NCBI RefSeq assembly: GCF_035222485.1
Contig: NC_085920.1
Location: 5,518,001-5,582,000, forward strand
Direction of reading: 5' to 3'
Length of the DNA: 64,000 nt
Source: Podospora pseudoanserina
Lineage: Eukaryota > Ascomycota > Sordariomycetes > Sordariales > Podosporaceae
Below, in pieces: positions 12,591 through 22,737 of the stretch. Each line of letters starts with the position of its first letter. Positions within the stretch are counted from its first letter, which is position 1. A program made the position numbers and the translations under genes. The notes under the pieces were generated by a model, which saw only the letters and a program-made list of their open reading frames with translations, made no database searches and had not been told where the DNA came from.

Positions 12591-13507
12591 TCTGTAGGCT
12601 GATACCCTGAAAGAGCAGATTTGGAAGTGGTAGGTGGGTAAGTTGTGATGAGATATTGATGTAATATTTGAGATGGCTGCAAGCCGGTTTTTATTCACTG
12701 AAAGCGATGCGTACAGGGACCTGTGGCATTGAGATAAGAAAGCAAGTCTAGGCAGTCTACCACGCCCTTGCATTGACAAGGTGTGACGGTGTCGAATGCC
12801 CTGGAAGAGTAAAGTATCAGCCCTGGCAGGGTTTGGATATGAACCAACAGAATATGACTTTGCAGGTAGCGGAGATTTTGAGGTGGAAATAAACAAGGGA
12901 ATATGCAGGAGTTTGAACGAGGATAACGGCGGACTGAAAGAACTTGTGTTCAGTGTGGGTTAGGGTTTGGTGAGGCAGGTCGGTTTCAGTGTTGGGTACC
13001 ACGTCGTGAACAAAATGATAGAGATTACCTCCTTTAAAAGGCTTATGGGCTATATTCGAAGGCTTAATCATGAAATTCACATGAAATTTGTCTCTTGACG
13101 CCTAGTCGTTGTATTTAACACATGCTTATTCTCTTTCAACACCTCCTAACTACCTTATCTTGTAATACCTTCAACCATCATTCAAACATCTCTTCGTTGT
13201 ATTCTCATGCTTATTGGTTACCTTTTAAGACCTATTCAAAAAGAGTAAGGCCTTTTGACTGTCTTCAGAGGCCTAGCTATTAATATAGATGTAAGGGTCT
13301 GTTTCTTGTCTTTAAAGACCTCATACCTATCTCTGTAGGTGTACTTACTCTCTTTGAAGCCATATCATGATACTTTAAGCCCTTGACACAGTGTTCTGTC
13401 GCAAGTTGGCATGGCTCCAAGATAGGATGAGGTGGAGCGAGACTGTGAAATTAAGACCCAACTGAGGCTTCGCTATAGACCAACTATTCCAGTTCTCAAA
13501 CTTCCAA
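12591..13507. other. Gene-free, partly AT-rich gap
   Basis: This holds the promoter of the AlaX gene and the 3' flank of the methyltransferase gene. From about 13.03 to 13.4 kb it is noticeably more AT-rich than its neighbours, with repeated short words such as CTTATT and AAGACCT. No gene is visible. Confidence 0.5.
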
Positions 13508-14491
13508 CTACTTCTCTTCCTCTTTCTCCAGCACAAAATTCGCCACCCAAACATCCATTGCACAGGCGTGGGGAATAGTGTCATCACCGCACCGGCTCAT
13601 CCTCCGCCTATCATCGAGAACCAGCTCTTGAGTAGCCGCGTTCAGCAGAGCCTGCACCAAACCCTCCTTCTTGGTGCCTTGCAGTCCCAGCTCGTTGAAC
13701 TGCTCCCTAAATAGGGTTGAACGAGCCCATGTGACATCGACAACTCCATCGATCAACTCTCCATCCGGCACCGTCTCCGCCTCCTTTTCCAACGCCCACC
13801 CCGTCTCCTCCATGGCCTTTTTTATCTTTGGAGGAGTGCCCAAAAACGTCACGTGGCCCGTGGTGTCCACGCCCTTCTTCTGCCTCTCCTCCCCGACTGC
13901 AGCCATCGCAAGCGCGGCGAACACATGCGACCGTGCATACTTGTTCGTGGCACGTAGCGCATGCTCGACAACAAAAACCCTCTTCACCCTCCCCTTCAAC
14001 TTCTCAAGTGTGTTCTTCAGGACGTCCACCGAGTCCAAGTACCAGACGGAATGGAAAAACACCGCTACATCCCACTTCTTGTCCTTGTCGTCTCCGTCGT
14101 CGAGGAACTTGATCGCGTCCGCATTGTGGAAGGTGACCGTGTTGGGATTCCGTTGAGACACGGCGTGCTGATGATCACCCAGAGTCCACGGAGAGGGGTA
14201 GAAGTTTTCGGTATCTTGCACGTACTGCTCCAGCGAGCACACATACGAGTCAGGTGCGGGATCGAGAGCGTCAATGTGACCATTCCGAGACTTGATGTGT
14301 TGTGCTAAACAGTCCGTGACGGCGCCCATGCCGCAGCCTATTTCCAATATTTGGAGTGTGTTCTTGGGTAAGTAGTTAAGCATTTCGTAGACGTGCGTGG
14401 CTTGGGTTGAGTGCTGGTACCATGAGAGGTAGGGAGTCTGATGGCGGAGCCTGAATGCATATCTGGATTTAGAGCTCGAAGCACCGCTCAT
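13508..14491 (-). CDS. Class I SAM-dependent methyltransferase
   Basis: A single exon of 327 residues. Motif I is clear at residues 48-57 (ILEIGCGMGA). It is followed by the acidic end of strand 2 (HIDALDPAP), a putative motif II/III at WDVAVFFHSVWYLDS, and a VKRVFVVEHAL strand, so the Rossmann methyltransferase core is complete. The N-terminal tract has an aromatic YLSWYQHSTQATHVYEML element. The substrate cannot be told from sequence: the middle and C-terminal parts match no methyltransferase subfamily I recognise. I take the ATG at 14491 (MSGASSS). Ten further in-frame codons upstream have no ATG. No signal peptide or membrane segment is apparent, so it is probably cytosolic. Confidence 0.85.
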   Translation of the reverse strand: MSGASSSKSRYAFRLRHQTPYLSWYQHSTQATHVYEMLNYLPKNTLQILEIGCGMGAVTDCLAQHIKSRNGHIDALDPAPDSYVCSLEQYVQDTENFYPSPWTLGDHQHAVSQRNPNTVTFHNADAIKFLDDGDDKDKKWDVAVFFHSVWYLDSVDVLKNTLEKLKGRVKRVFVVEHALRATNKYARSHVFAALAMAAVGEERQKKGVDTTGHVTFLGTPPKIKKAMEETGWALEKEAETVPDGELIDGVVDVTWARSTLFREQFNELGLQGTKKEGLVQALLNAATQELVLDDRRRMSRCGDDTIPHACAMDVWVANFVLEKEEEK

Positions 14492-15062
14492 ACTGCAGAG
14501 TGATATTGAATGAGTAGCCAAAAGAGAATGATAGGAATGATGGGAGTGATGATGATGATGATGATGATGTTGTTGTTGTTGTTGTTACAACTGTGGGAAG
14601 AGGAGGAAGCAGGAATTAAGACCTGGTGCTGAGGAGCTCTTTCTTTCTCTCCTTCCTTACTCCTTAGGTCCTGCTTTCAGCCATGCGGCAGTGGCTGGGC
14701 GACCTGGAAGTGACAGTGTGAGGGAAGTGACCGTGTGAGAAAAGCGAGAACCAATGGTTAAGTTCAGCTACGCATAACAACCACGGCAAAAGTCGAAAGG
14801 TTCAAAAGACAGTCAATACGCCTTCGAAGATATCGCAGTCTCTGTATTTGTCCACAGCGTGTGATGGGGCCAGATCAGGAATGCGGACAGGGGAACTGAC
14901 ATTCAAAACGTTGTGTGGTTTATGCTTCAATGTGGTGAATGCGGCGTCGGTAGCGTCCCTGGAGCACATCAAGGTTGTTAACGCCATCTCTATTTCCTGT
15001 CCACATCGTGCCTCATAAGTGCTCATCCACACTCCCGATAAACACTTAACCTCCCAAACCCA
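14492..15062. other. Promoter region of the methyltransferase, no gene
   Basis: Contains a GAT/GTT microsatellite 57-95 bases upstream of the methyltransferase ATG, and otherwise nothing recognisable before the tRNA gene. Confidence 0.5.
14548..14586. repeat. Compound (GAT)7(GTT)6 microsatellite
   Basis: About seven GAT units pass directly into about six GTT units. On the methyltransferase coding strand this is AAC then ATC, in the promoter or leader. Confidence 0.9.
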
Positions 15063-15172
15063 GCCCGCTTGGCTCAGTGGTAGAGCGTGTCACTAGTACA
15101 AAGTCAAACCCACCTTGTCTTCAACACACAAGGACAATGACAAGGTCATCAGTTCGATTCTGATAGTGGGCA
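15063..15172 (+). tRNA. tRNA-Thr (AGU) with a 38-nt intron
   Basis: It folds as a cloverleaf. The acceptor stem GCCCGCT pairs with AGTGGGC (one G:U pair). The D arm is GCTC/GAGC with loop AGTGGTA. The anticodon stem TGTCA pairs with TGACA, and the T arm ATCAG/CTGAT encloses loop TTCGATT. The anticodon loop reads C-T-AGT-A, then an intron at 15099-15136, then A, so the anticodon is AGT (AGU in RNA; reads ACU/ACC after deamination). The intron starts one base after the anticodon, the canonical eukaryotic position. The discriminator base is A and the CCA end is not encoded. The mature tRNA is 72 nt. Confidence 0.93.
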
Positions 15173-15179
15173 AATCATC

Positions 15180-15184
15180 TTTTT
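15180..15184 (+). terminator. RNA polymerase III T5 terminator of tRNA-Thr
   Basis: A run of five T residues eight bases beyond the tRNA discriminator base, the normal pol III stop signal. Confidence 0.75.
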
Positions 15185-15235
15185 GTTTTGCTACTCCCTT
15201 TCCTACACCCTTCCTTTTTCACCAAGCATCACTTA

Positions 15236-15898
15236 CTACTCCTTCCCATCCAAAACCTCCCCAACGCCTTTCACATTGCTGACGAGATCAACCCCCGACC
15301 CCACCGCCTCAGCCGTCACCCTCGCCGGTATAACCCCGCTCTCATCTTTAAACCCACCCGCCTGCCGTTCAGCAAGCTTCTCAACCTCTTCGTCTTGCTC
15401 CTCGGCAGGGATATACCCCCTCAACACCCCCTCCACATAACTGCTCGGCACCCCCTCCCTCAGCGCATCATCAATCCCCCTGTTCATCCTAACAATATAC
15501 TCCTCCCTCGGTTTAAACCCCCCCTTGTCCCTCTCAAAGTCAATGTAAACTAACGCCTCCCTCTCCTCCCCCTTTCCCTGTTTGTCCCCATCCTGTTCCC
15601 AAAACTCGATCGTTAATTCCCTCTTCTCATAGGCGTAGGGGACTCCCTCGTTGATATCCAGCATCTCTTCGTCTTCGGGTGTGAGAGCGTAGGTCAACCC
15701 CCAGACTTCAGAAGGGGGCGAGGGTGTCGGGACGTGGGCGATGTTGGCGTAGCCGCGCGAGTTGATGAACCATTTGTGCTGGCGGAGACGTCCTATCCCT
15801 AGGTAAGGGGAGGAGGGGCAGCGGCGGGACATTTGGTCCAGCCAGAGGTTGGAGCCGTAGCCAAAGTAGAGTTTGTGGGGGGCGGTTGTTGTCGACAT
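15236..15898 (-). CDS. Gamma-glutamylcyclotransferase-like protein
   Basis: A single exon of 220 residues. The signature substrate-binding loop YFGYGSNLW is at residues 11-19. The catalytic-type glutamate is Glu84 in DINEGVPYAY, and VWGLTYALTPEDEEML precedes it, as in GGCT-fold enzymes. These release 5-oxoproline from gamma-glutamyl amino acids or peptides in glutathione turnover; whether this one acts on glutathione or on gamma-glutamyl dipeptides is not decided by sequence. The length fits the GGCT family. A charged stretch around residues 103-117 is variable. The start is the first ATG of the frame. The stop lies 63 bases from the end of the tRNA gene on the opposite strand. Confidence 0.9.
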   Translation of the reverse strand: MSTTTAPHKLYFGYGSNLWLDQMSRRCPSSPYLGIGRLRQHKWFINSRGYANIAHVPTPSPPSEVWGLTYALTPEDEEMLDINEGVPYAYEKRELTIEFWEQDGDKQGKGEEREALVYIDFERDKGGFKPREEYIVRMNRGIDDALREGVPSSYVEGVLRGYIPAEEQDEEVEKLAERQAGGFKDESGVIPARVTAEAVGSGVDLVSNVKGVGEVLDGKE

Positions 15899-16378
15899 TG
15901 TTGTTTTGTTTGGGGGATGATAGTGATGGGTGTGGTGAGGGGGTGTTGATCTGGTCCTCTTGAGTCGAGGGTTGTGGGTAGGTATGGAGTGAGTCAGTTA
16001 AAATGAGTGTAAAGAAACAGCAGTAATGGGTAACGTGAAATTTCAGCTCATTTTCTTTGAGATCTGCAAGTGAGTAACAGCTCAAGGTGAAAGGAATAAG
16101 CGGGGTTTATTAATGCGCAATAGATATTGGAGGCGGATTGCCCGTTTGCCAATCATTTATACCCTAACCCTGGCACTTACACCCCTTCGACAGCCCCTTT
16201 TCTGTGAATCTTGAACCCCTGAGTAAGAACAGCCAAGAGTTCCACGAGGAGCTCAAACGAAGAGAATATACATCAGCAGCACCGAGATGCGCTGGCAATA
16301 TGTGCAACATTACCCCTCCGTATGTGCACACAGCTCCCCCCGAACGTCCCCCTTCTCCATCATCCGTCCACAACCCCC
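15899..16378. other. 480-nt gap: cyclotransferase promoter and SLC35F 3' flank
   Basis: No gene. The part nearest 15899 is the promoter and leader of the cyclotransferase gene; the part nearest 16378 is the 3' flank of the carrier gene. Confidence 0.6.
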
Positions 16379-17647
16379 CTAAGCCTCCCCAGCAACCTCC
16401 TCCCTCGCCAACCCCTTCCTCCTCGCCTCATTCAACGCCTTCAACTTGGCTGTCCCCAGCCCAGCCACGCCATCCTTCTGGTTATCCCCCAACCACGGTT
16501 TCTTCGAATCCCCCAAAATCGTCCCCGCCAAAAAGTACACCACCATCCCAAAGATGATCAACACAAACGCAATCGGGTACATCCAGTGAATGGTATACCC
16601 AAACACCCTCGTCCCGATAATCACACCCCAAAAGTTGGCCGTCAGCAGGTTCACATCAAAAATCGCCGCACTCCCCATCCGCAAGATCAGCGGAACGAGC
16701 GAGTAGAAAATGAACAAGCAAAACGTATAACCCACCAACCACCCCGCCACATCCCCGTTCCACGTCGCGCCCGCAAAGCTACTCCGATCAAAAATAGCCG
16801 CCTGCACCCCGTTGATGCACACCCCGAAAATGCCCAGGAACGAAAGAACCTCGTACATTGGCCTTTTGGAAACAAACCACTCCTCGTAGACATTCGTAAT
16901 GCCGTAGAGCGTCGCCCCCAGCAGACCAAAAAGATCGCCCTTGATCATGTCCTTGCCGTTGCCGCCGTTGGTGCCGTTGATGTGATCGCTGGCGAGGAGG
17001 ACACCCATGCCGCCGCAGCAGATGAGGATACCGGCGATTTGAACGGGTCTGTATCTGACCTTGAGGAAGAAAAATGACAGGATGACCACGCAGACGATGG
17101 CCCAGAAGTTGAGGAGCTGGGCAGACAGGATATTGGTGTACTCGTATGCCAAAACAGTGAAGTAATTTCCCTGGACGTCAAAGAACGACAAGATGAAGTA
17201 CTTCCAGCCGTCGCGCCACAGGATGGAGCGGTATTTGGCCCAGCCATGCTTGTAGATGGTGTATGGGAGGTAGACAATTGTCAGCAGGGCGTAGTTGAAG
17301 AGGGTCTGGAAGGCGGGGATGATGGTGTTGACGGAGCTCAGGAACGAGGTGAAGGTGTTGGAGCCGGTGATGCACAGCGCCAGGATTTGACCCAGAGCGA
17401 TGATGGCCCAGAAGTCGACGGTCAAGAGGTAGGAGTACCACTTGACCTCCTGGTTTTCGAGGTGCTTGAGGCCAGCGGCCACGGCGGCGGACTCGGAGTC
17501 GCTATCAGTTGTGTGGCCCTCGACACTGATTCTGGTGGTGGTGGCATGGGCGGTTGTCCCATAGTCACCGGTGCCGTCTGTCTTGGCCATGACAGGCTCG
17601 ACGGCCGTGTGAATGGTGGCGTTGTTGTCGTTGTTGTTCTCAGACAT
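16379..17647 (-). CDS. SLC35F-like (DUF914) drug/metabolite-superfamily carrier
   Basis: A single exon of 422 residues. A hydrophilic N-terminus of about 70 residues is followed by about ten hydrophobic helices, then a charged cytosolic tail of about 45 residues. Family hallmarks include the early WAIIALGQILALCITGSNTF helix, a DVQGNYFTVLAYEYT motif, and the second EamA-like half beginning GDLFGLLGATLYGITNVYEEW. These are conserved in SLC35F1/F2/F6-type proteins (PF06027). The transported substrate is unknown for most fungal members; human SLC35F2 imports queuine and some drugs, but that should not be assumed here. The topology predicts an internal or plasma membrane protein. The N-terminal Asn-rich MSENNNDNNAT start is unambiguous. 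Confidence 0.9.
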   Translation of the reverse strand: MSENNNDNNATIHTAVEPVMAKTDGTGDYGTTAHATTTRISVEGHTTDSDSESAAVAAGLKHLENQEVKWYSYLLTVDFWAIIALGQILALCITGSNTFTSFLSSVNTIIPAFQTLFNYALLTIVYLPYTIYKHGWAKYRSILWRDGWKYFILSFFDVQGNYFTVLAYEYTNILSAQLLNFWAIVCVVILSFFFLKVRYRPVQIAGILICCGGMGVLLASDHINGTNGGNGKDMIKGDLFGLLGATLYGITNVYEEWFVSKRPMYEVLSFLGIFGVCINGVQAAIFDRSSFAGATWNGDVAGWLVGYTFCLFIFYSLVPLILRMGSAAIFDVNLLTANFWGVIIGTRVFGYTIHWMYPIAFVLIIFGMVVYFLAGTILGDSKKPWLGDNQKDGVAGLGTAKLKALNEARRKGLAREEVAGEA

Positions 17648-18769
17648 GATGATCTTGTCTTAATCTCTTGTTTGTTCTAGAAAAGTAGCAGTACTCTTCC
17701 ACTTGAAGGTTTGGCTGTCTGATATGTGTAGTTCAATTTAGATTACGCAGAGAGAGTGTATATCTTCTCTGAATAAGTCTTTCTTACGTCCCCTCGAGCA
17801 AGCGCAAAGACTCAAAGTCGCCTGCCGTGAAGTTACTGATGTTTGGCTCGACGCATCAACCAGTGCGCCGAGAAGCTGAGAAAGTCGAGGGGCGCTTTGG
17901 AGCGGGAAAAGCACATGTGTTATTCGGTGAGATGTTGGAGGGGCAAGGGGCAAAACAACAGACGGTCAAATTCTCGTCGTGGGTTGTTCTGGTTTTGAAT
18001 AGAGGTGAGTGAGATCAAGCTGATGCTTCAACAGCTCTGAGAAGGTGAAACCAAGAGAGAAAAAAAAAAACGACTTCTAGCGGGGCTTGTTATCTCCCGC
18101 AAGAATTGATTATCGATTCTTGGCAAGCAAGCCACAGTGAGTTGTTGATCGGAGGGGTGGGCGGCAACCCTTGAAAATATTTGCGAAAAAAACCGTTGAG
18201 TGGAAGGAGCCCAGCGGGGCCGGCTTGACGTCCGTTCAAGTTCGCCGGAATTTGGCTTGGCACCCGCGGCGGAGGTGTGGGGGCCTCAAAAGCGGGGCAC
18301 TCGGCAGACCCAGTTTCGGTGGGCCTGCCGGCGGGAAGCACTGCATCTTTAGTCAATGTTCTTTCTACACATATAGCTAACACAACCTTTGCATGTGTCT
18401 GATGCCAATGCTTTTCCTGAATCGGGTTGCCGGCTTTAGACTATAATGTCTGGATCAGTCTCTGATGTCGTCCAAACAAGCTCCTCCGGGCTGACACTGT
18501 ACTCTAGGAATATCGGTTTGGTTGCCATATCTACCTCACCTCAGCAAGTTTGCCGACTACTTCGAGATGTGAGGGTGTATCGCTGATAAGTCGGGTATGC
18601 TTTTGTCCCGGACTTATCGACAACTTTCCAGTCAGCGCAACTGCTCATGCTTACAAATGAGATACCTGATGAATTGACGGTATAAAATGCTCGAAACAAG
18701 GCGCAGAATTCGGCAACCTCACATCCACATCTTCACCTCGCCTTCAGAATTCTCTTTCTGCTCTCCATA
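17648..18769. other. Divergent intergenic region between the carrier and the broken dehydrogenase
   Basis: The left part is the carrier promoter. No protein-like frame is present. The right end carries the TATA element listed separately. Confidence 0.55.
18681..18686 (+). promoter_or_regulatory. TATA box of the decayed dehydrogenase gene
   Basis: TATAAA lies 84 bases upstream of the original ATG at 18770, followed by a CT-rich leader with an ATAATGGCC start context. The promoter still looks whole although the coding region is broken. Confidence 0.55.
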
Positions 18770-19500
18770 ATGGCCCCTTCTGCTTACAACAAGCTCCAGA
18801 ACAAGCATGTTCTCATCCTTGGAGGAAGTTCAGGGCATAGGTTATGCCGTGGCAGATGGCTCTCTCGCTTCTGAAGCCAAGGTCACCATTTCCTCCTCTT
18901 CTCAGACCAAAGTTGATGCTGCCGTTTCTCGTCTGAAATCAGACTACCCCTCCCAAACAGACACGATTGTCGGCTTCCCCGCTGACCTCTCCAACCCAAT
19001 CACGGTGGAAGACGACCTTGATGTCCTGTTCAAGAAAGCCGAGTCTACCCACGGTACCATCCGCCATGTCGGTGGAGGCCGTCCTCACAACATCTCACAT
19101 GCGCCTCGTCCTTCCCATCATCCTTGGTAAAGTCGCATCTCGATACCTGCCCAAGGAGAACACTTCCAGCATCACCATCACCAGCGGGTCTGTGACAAAG
19201 AAGCCGGCGAAAGGGCGGACCCTGATGAGTTATTATGGCGGCGGACTCTCCACTTTGGTCAAAGCGCTCGCTGTTGATCTCGCGCCGATCAGGGCGAACG
19301 TGGTTCAACCTGGCTATGTCGAGACAGGACTCTGGACGGAAGAGCAGAAGGCATCCACGGCCAAAGCTGTCGCCAAATCAACGCTCACGGGGGTGCCCGC
19401 CAAGGGCGAAGATGTTGTGGAGGCGTATCTGTGGTTGATGAAGGACAGCAACGTGACTGGAGCAACGGCGGAGACGGATTCTGGTGGGCTGTTGGCTTAA
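18770..19500 (+). pseudogene. Decayed short-chain dehydrogenase/reductase (SDR)
   Basis: The ATG at 18770 opens MAPSAYNKLQNKHVLILGG, a typical SDR N-terminus, but the Gly-rich cofactor loop is broken. Around 18831-18835 there is one extra base, after which GIGYAVADGSL continues in the next frame. A second break near 19065-19072 shifts the frame again and appears to have lost the segment that normally holds the NNAG-like strand. The rest (IITSGS-like strand, YYGGGLSTLVKALAVDLAPIRANVVQPGYVETGLW, final SGGLLA) reads cleanly to the stop. The usual YxxxK appears only loosely, so the family is the atypical fungal SDR group. With only two breaks and an intact TATA box the loss looks recent; the single extra G could also be an assembly error. 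No substrate can be assigned. Confidence 0.8.
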
Positions 19501-20884
19501 GATGGTCGAATTGATGTTGATCTGCGGTTGGATGTATTTGAAGGGAATGTTCTCTTGCCAATATGCACAAGTTCTGTCGAAAAGTGTCAGCTGTCATGTG
19601 AGATTGATGGAAGGGGTAACCTGCCCAGATTCAGGATGGGATTGTCAACGTTTCAGAGAAAGACAAGAGTTTCCATGTTCCAAGGGTAGTATGTCAATCA
19701 GGGCGATCATTCAACCTTTTTTCGACCATGAAGCCCGGGGCCGTATCTTGAAGAACTCTCAACTTGCATCACTTGGTTTTTGGTACTTCGTGAACCTTTC
19801 GAGCTCTATCAAGATAGATCTATTACAAGTTGAATTCATCGAATTGTCTCGTGTTGGAGCTGACGTGGCTTACACGAGCTCGTTTAAGTGTTCTCCACGT
19901 GCAGGGTTCGTATTGACATTCCGCCCAGCCAACTGCTCCTTCCTACCATCAGTTGGAATGTTGCTCCTTCGTTCCTTCCCCCTGATCTTGAGGCCACCGG
20001 GTATGACGTCCCCAAGATGGCGGAGCTTTGTAGGTACGGAATGCCCGGCCAAGGCGCGCGTTTGTCTGCAACGTCCCTGTCAATTGGCACAGAATAATGG
20101 GTTTGGGATTCATCACCTGTTTGCACCACCATGACACAACCGTTCGGGAGACAACCCGAGGAGCGCCTTCTTCAAGACCCAGTCACTCTGCTTCTGTTAT
20201 TGTACCCCTGGTCTTTCAAGGCTACTGGGTGCTGCCGAGGGTATTACCATCTCAACAAGTTGCCATACGGCCGGTGCAACGAAGCGTCTCACAACCAAGA
20301 CAGTACACACCCGCCACCTGCCCGTCTTTTCAAGTCTGGCGGTCTGGCTTCTCTGTCGACGAGATCTATTTGCCAGCGGCTGGAGGATCTTGTTTCATCC
20401 AGGAACTTTTCATCTGATTTTGTCGCCAACTTAAACGTCTTCCGGAAACAGTTCTTTTCACTCACAACCAAGCCAGGTTGACGATATCTCCTCTGCAGCG
20501 CGGGTAGCTGCAAGTCTCCTGCATCATCTCGATTTCGCCCTCCTGACCGAGACTGCCTCACTTCTGCTTGCATTGGAGACTGCTGTCAGTTCCCTGTGTC
20601 ACCAGTGCCTCTCGTCAGCGGCCACCCGAACAGCACACACAAAGTAAGTGGACCCATTTCCCTGCCCGATCTTCTTCACCCCCCAAATCTCCCGCGTAAC
20701 TACCTTCCCGATCAGTTTCATCATGTTGCTCGACTTTCTGTAACTCACTATTATCGATCTGCACGTCGATGGACCCCTCCCCCTCCTGGCTTGTACACCC
20801 GCACCTCATCATACCCGTCTGATATATCGACGCAAAACTTGCCAACTGACCAACGAACCAGTCACCACTTGGAATCCAAATAAC
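19501..20884. other. 1.4 kb without a supported gene
   Basis: The 3' flank of the dehydrogenase relic and the promoter and long CT-rich leader of the membrane-protein gene at 20885. Overlapping frames of 60-216 codons occur on both strands, but none has recognisable motifs or splice-consistent continuation. Confidence 0.5.
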
Positions 20885-22004
20885 ATGATCCTGTCACCCT
20901 CAGGAAGTCCTGGCCGAGGAGACCGACCTGTCTCAGACATCTTAGACTCGCCCATAACCAGATCACCGCCGCCGCCACCGCCGCCACCACCGCCGCCTCG
21001 GAAAGAGTTCAAAGCCTACGGTCAAGACTACCAGTACGCCGAAACTTGGTCCAATCCGCTTCCAGAGTTTATCGTTCACAACCCTGGTACCAAGAACGAC
21101 GACCCCGGTGCGCTAGAAGCAGGAACGGCCGGAGTTACGGGGGGAATTGGAGCAACGACCAGAGCGGGGCCAAGACCTGAGAGTCTCGACGGCACTCAAG
21201 ATACCAGTGCCAGCATGGATTACCAGGGGAATATTTCGCATCATCGTCCCGACACTGTCGGGTCTAAGGGATCCGTCATGAGGGAAGCGGTCTGGGTACC
21301 GCCATACGAGAAACCCTGGTACAGAAAACTCACCCACCTTCAATGGCTCATCGCCACCGTTACTGTTCTCGGCATCCTTGCGGTTGTTCTTGCGATTCTG
21401 GGAGCGATGGGTATTCTCACCGGGACAGCGTAAGCAAACAGTTTCTCGGGTTGCATTATTTGTTCGACCTGCTAACATGGTGTTCTCAGTGGTACTCAGT
21501 CGACCTCTGGCGCTGGCAACAGCACAAGCAGTGGCGCCTCAACATCATCTTCAACAACATCATCATCACCAGTTCGACCAAGCCCAACAGTAAGTACTCA
21601 TCTCTTCAGGAACATCTGCCTTTCAAAAAGCTGACACTGGGGAGTCACAGAATCTCGACAACTTTTGCAAAGACTCGGGTTCGTTTCTCAAAGACGTCGG
21701 CATCTACAGCATCCAAGTCGATGGTACGACGAACTGGGAGCAAGGATTTGATTCGGCCACCACGGCGGAACTCTGCTGCAATGCTTGCTTCGAAGCTTCG
21801 AATTGTGCCGGCTGGTTACATACCGGCATCGACTTCACACCCTGCACGCTTTTTTCTCTCAAGGAGGGCATTTTCGACGAGGCAAAGGATAAGGACAAGT
21901 GCCCGAGGGGTCAGGCGAACGAGATCACTTTTAAGGAGGATAACGCGAAGAAGGGTGCCTCTGCGGCAAGGGGACCTTGTAGCAACGGTTTCAAGTTCGG
22001 CTAG
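20885..22004 (+). CDS. Single-pass membrane protein with polyproline N-terminus and Cys-rich C-terminus
   Basis: Exons are 20885-21429, 21490-21589 and 21651-22004; donors GTAAGC and GTAAGT, acceptors CAG; 999 nt, 332 residues. Order: a Ser/Pro-rich head with eleven consecutive prolines (about residues 28-38); a hydrophilic region to about 150; one transmembrane helix at about 155-178 (WLIATVTVLGILAVVLAIL); a Ser/Thr-rich linker of about 30 residues that looks O-glycosylated; then a C-terminal domain of about 117 residues with eight cysteines, including CCNACF and NCAGW. The absence of a signal peptide and the central anchor suggest type II topology with the cysteine domain outside. The CCxxCF and CAGW spacing recalls PAN/apple-like modules, but I would not assign the family. 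Function unknown; a cell-surface or wall-sensing role is speculation. Confidence 0.8.
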
Positions 22005-22737
22005 AGGGTTTTCCCATTCATGTTATTTTGCTGTTGAGTAGTATGTCTTGTAATTTTGGCAGAGAGGGGTGGTGGTTAGTTGGATGGCTATTTGTTACTC
22101 TTTTTGTTCACTCTCGCTCAAGGGAAAGGGAAGGAGGCGAGGAGATATTCCCCACGAAAGCCAGATCAATGATAGATATGTATGACATGGTAACTGGGAA
22201 AAATGAGAGCCATTTTGGGGAGGGGATTATAGAAATTCAATTCTTGGAGAGATGTTTTGATGATGGGTTCTATGTATATACTTCGACGTTGCGTTGAATA
22301 GCATTCTTTGTGACTGGCATGGGCATCAAGGCGTGAACACATTCAACATGATCCAAAACAAAACCAAAATACTGAGCACATGTACAAACATAAAAATAAA
22401 CATTTCTTTTTTTTTTCCCCCAGAGGGAAAAAGCCTGTCTATTTCGCCGATTATTTCACCAGTTTCCTTTCACACCAAACCAATGAATCCAACGAGACCG
22501 TCCGTTATGTATGATGGGGAAGCAAACAAGAAAGAACCAAAGACAAGAAAAAAGGAGAACGCAAAACTTTGGAGAGAAAACTCTAAAATCTTCATGGCTT
22601 TTTTGCATTCCTGGTTTGCTGTGTGTGTGTTCCTGTACCTGTTCCGACCATCCCGCCCCTTAGCCACCCTTGCAATTAGCCACTTACACCTATCGTGTCC
22701 TCCCCTATTCTAAAAAAATTGTATCCCAGGGATCGAT
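22005..22737. other. 733-nt convergent 3' flanks
   Basis: Lies between two convergent stop codons. AT-rich, with T and A runs that could serve as poly(A) signals for either gene. No coding sequence. Confidence 0.6.
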
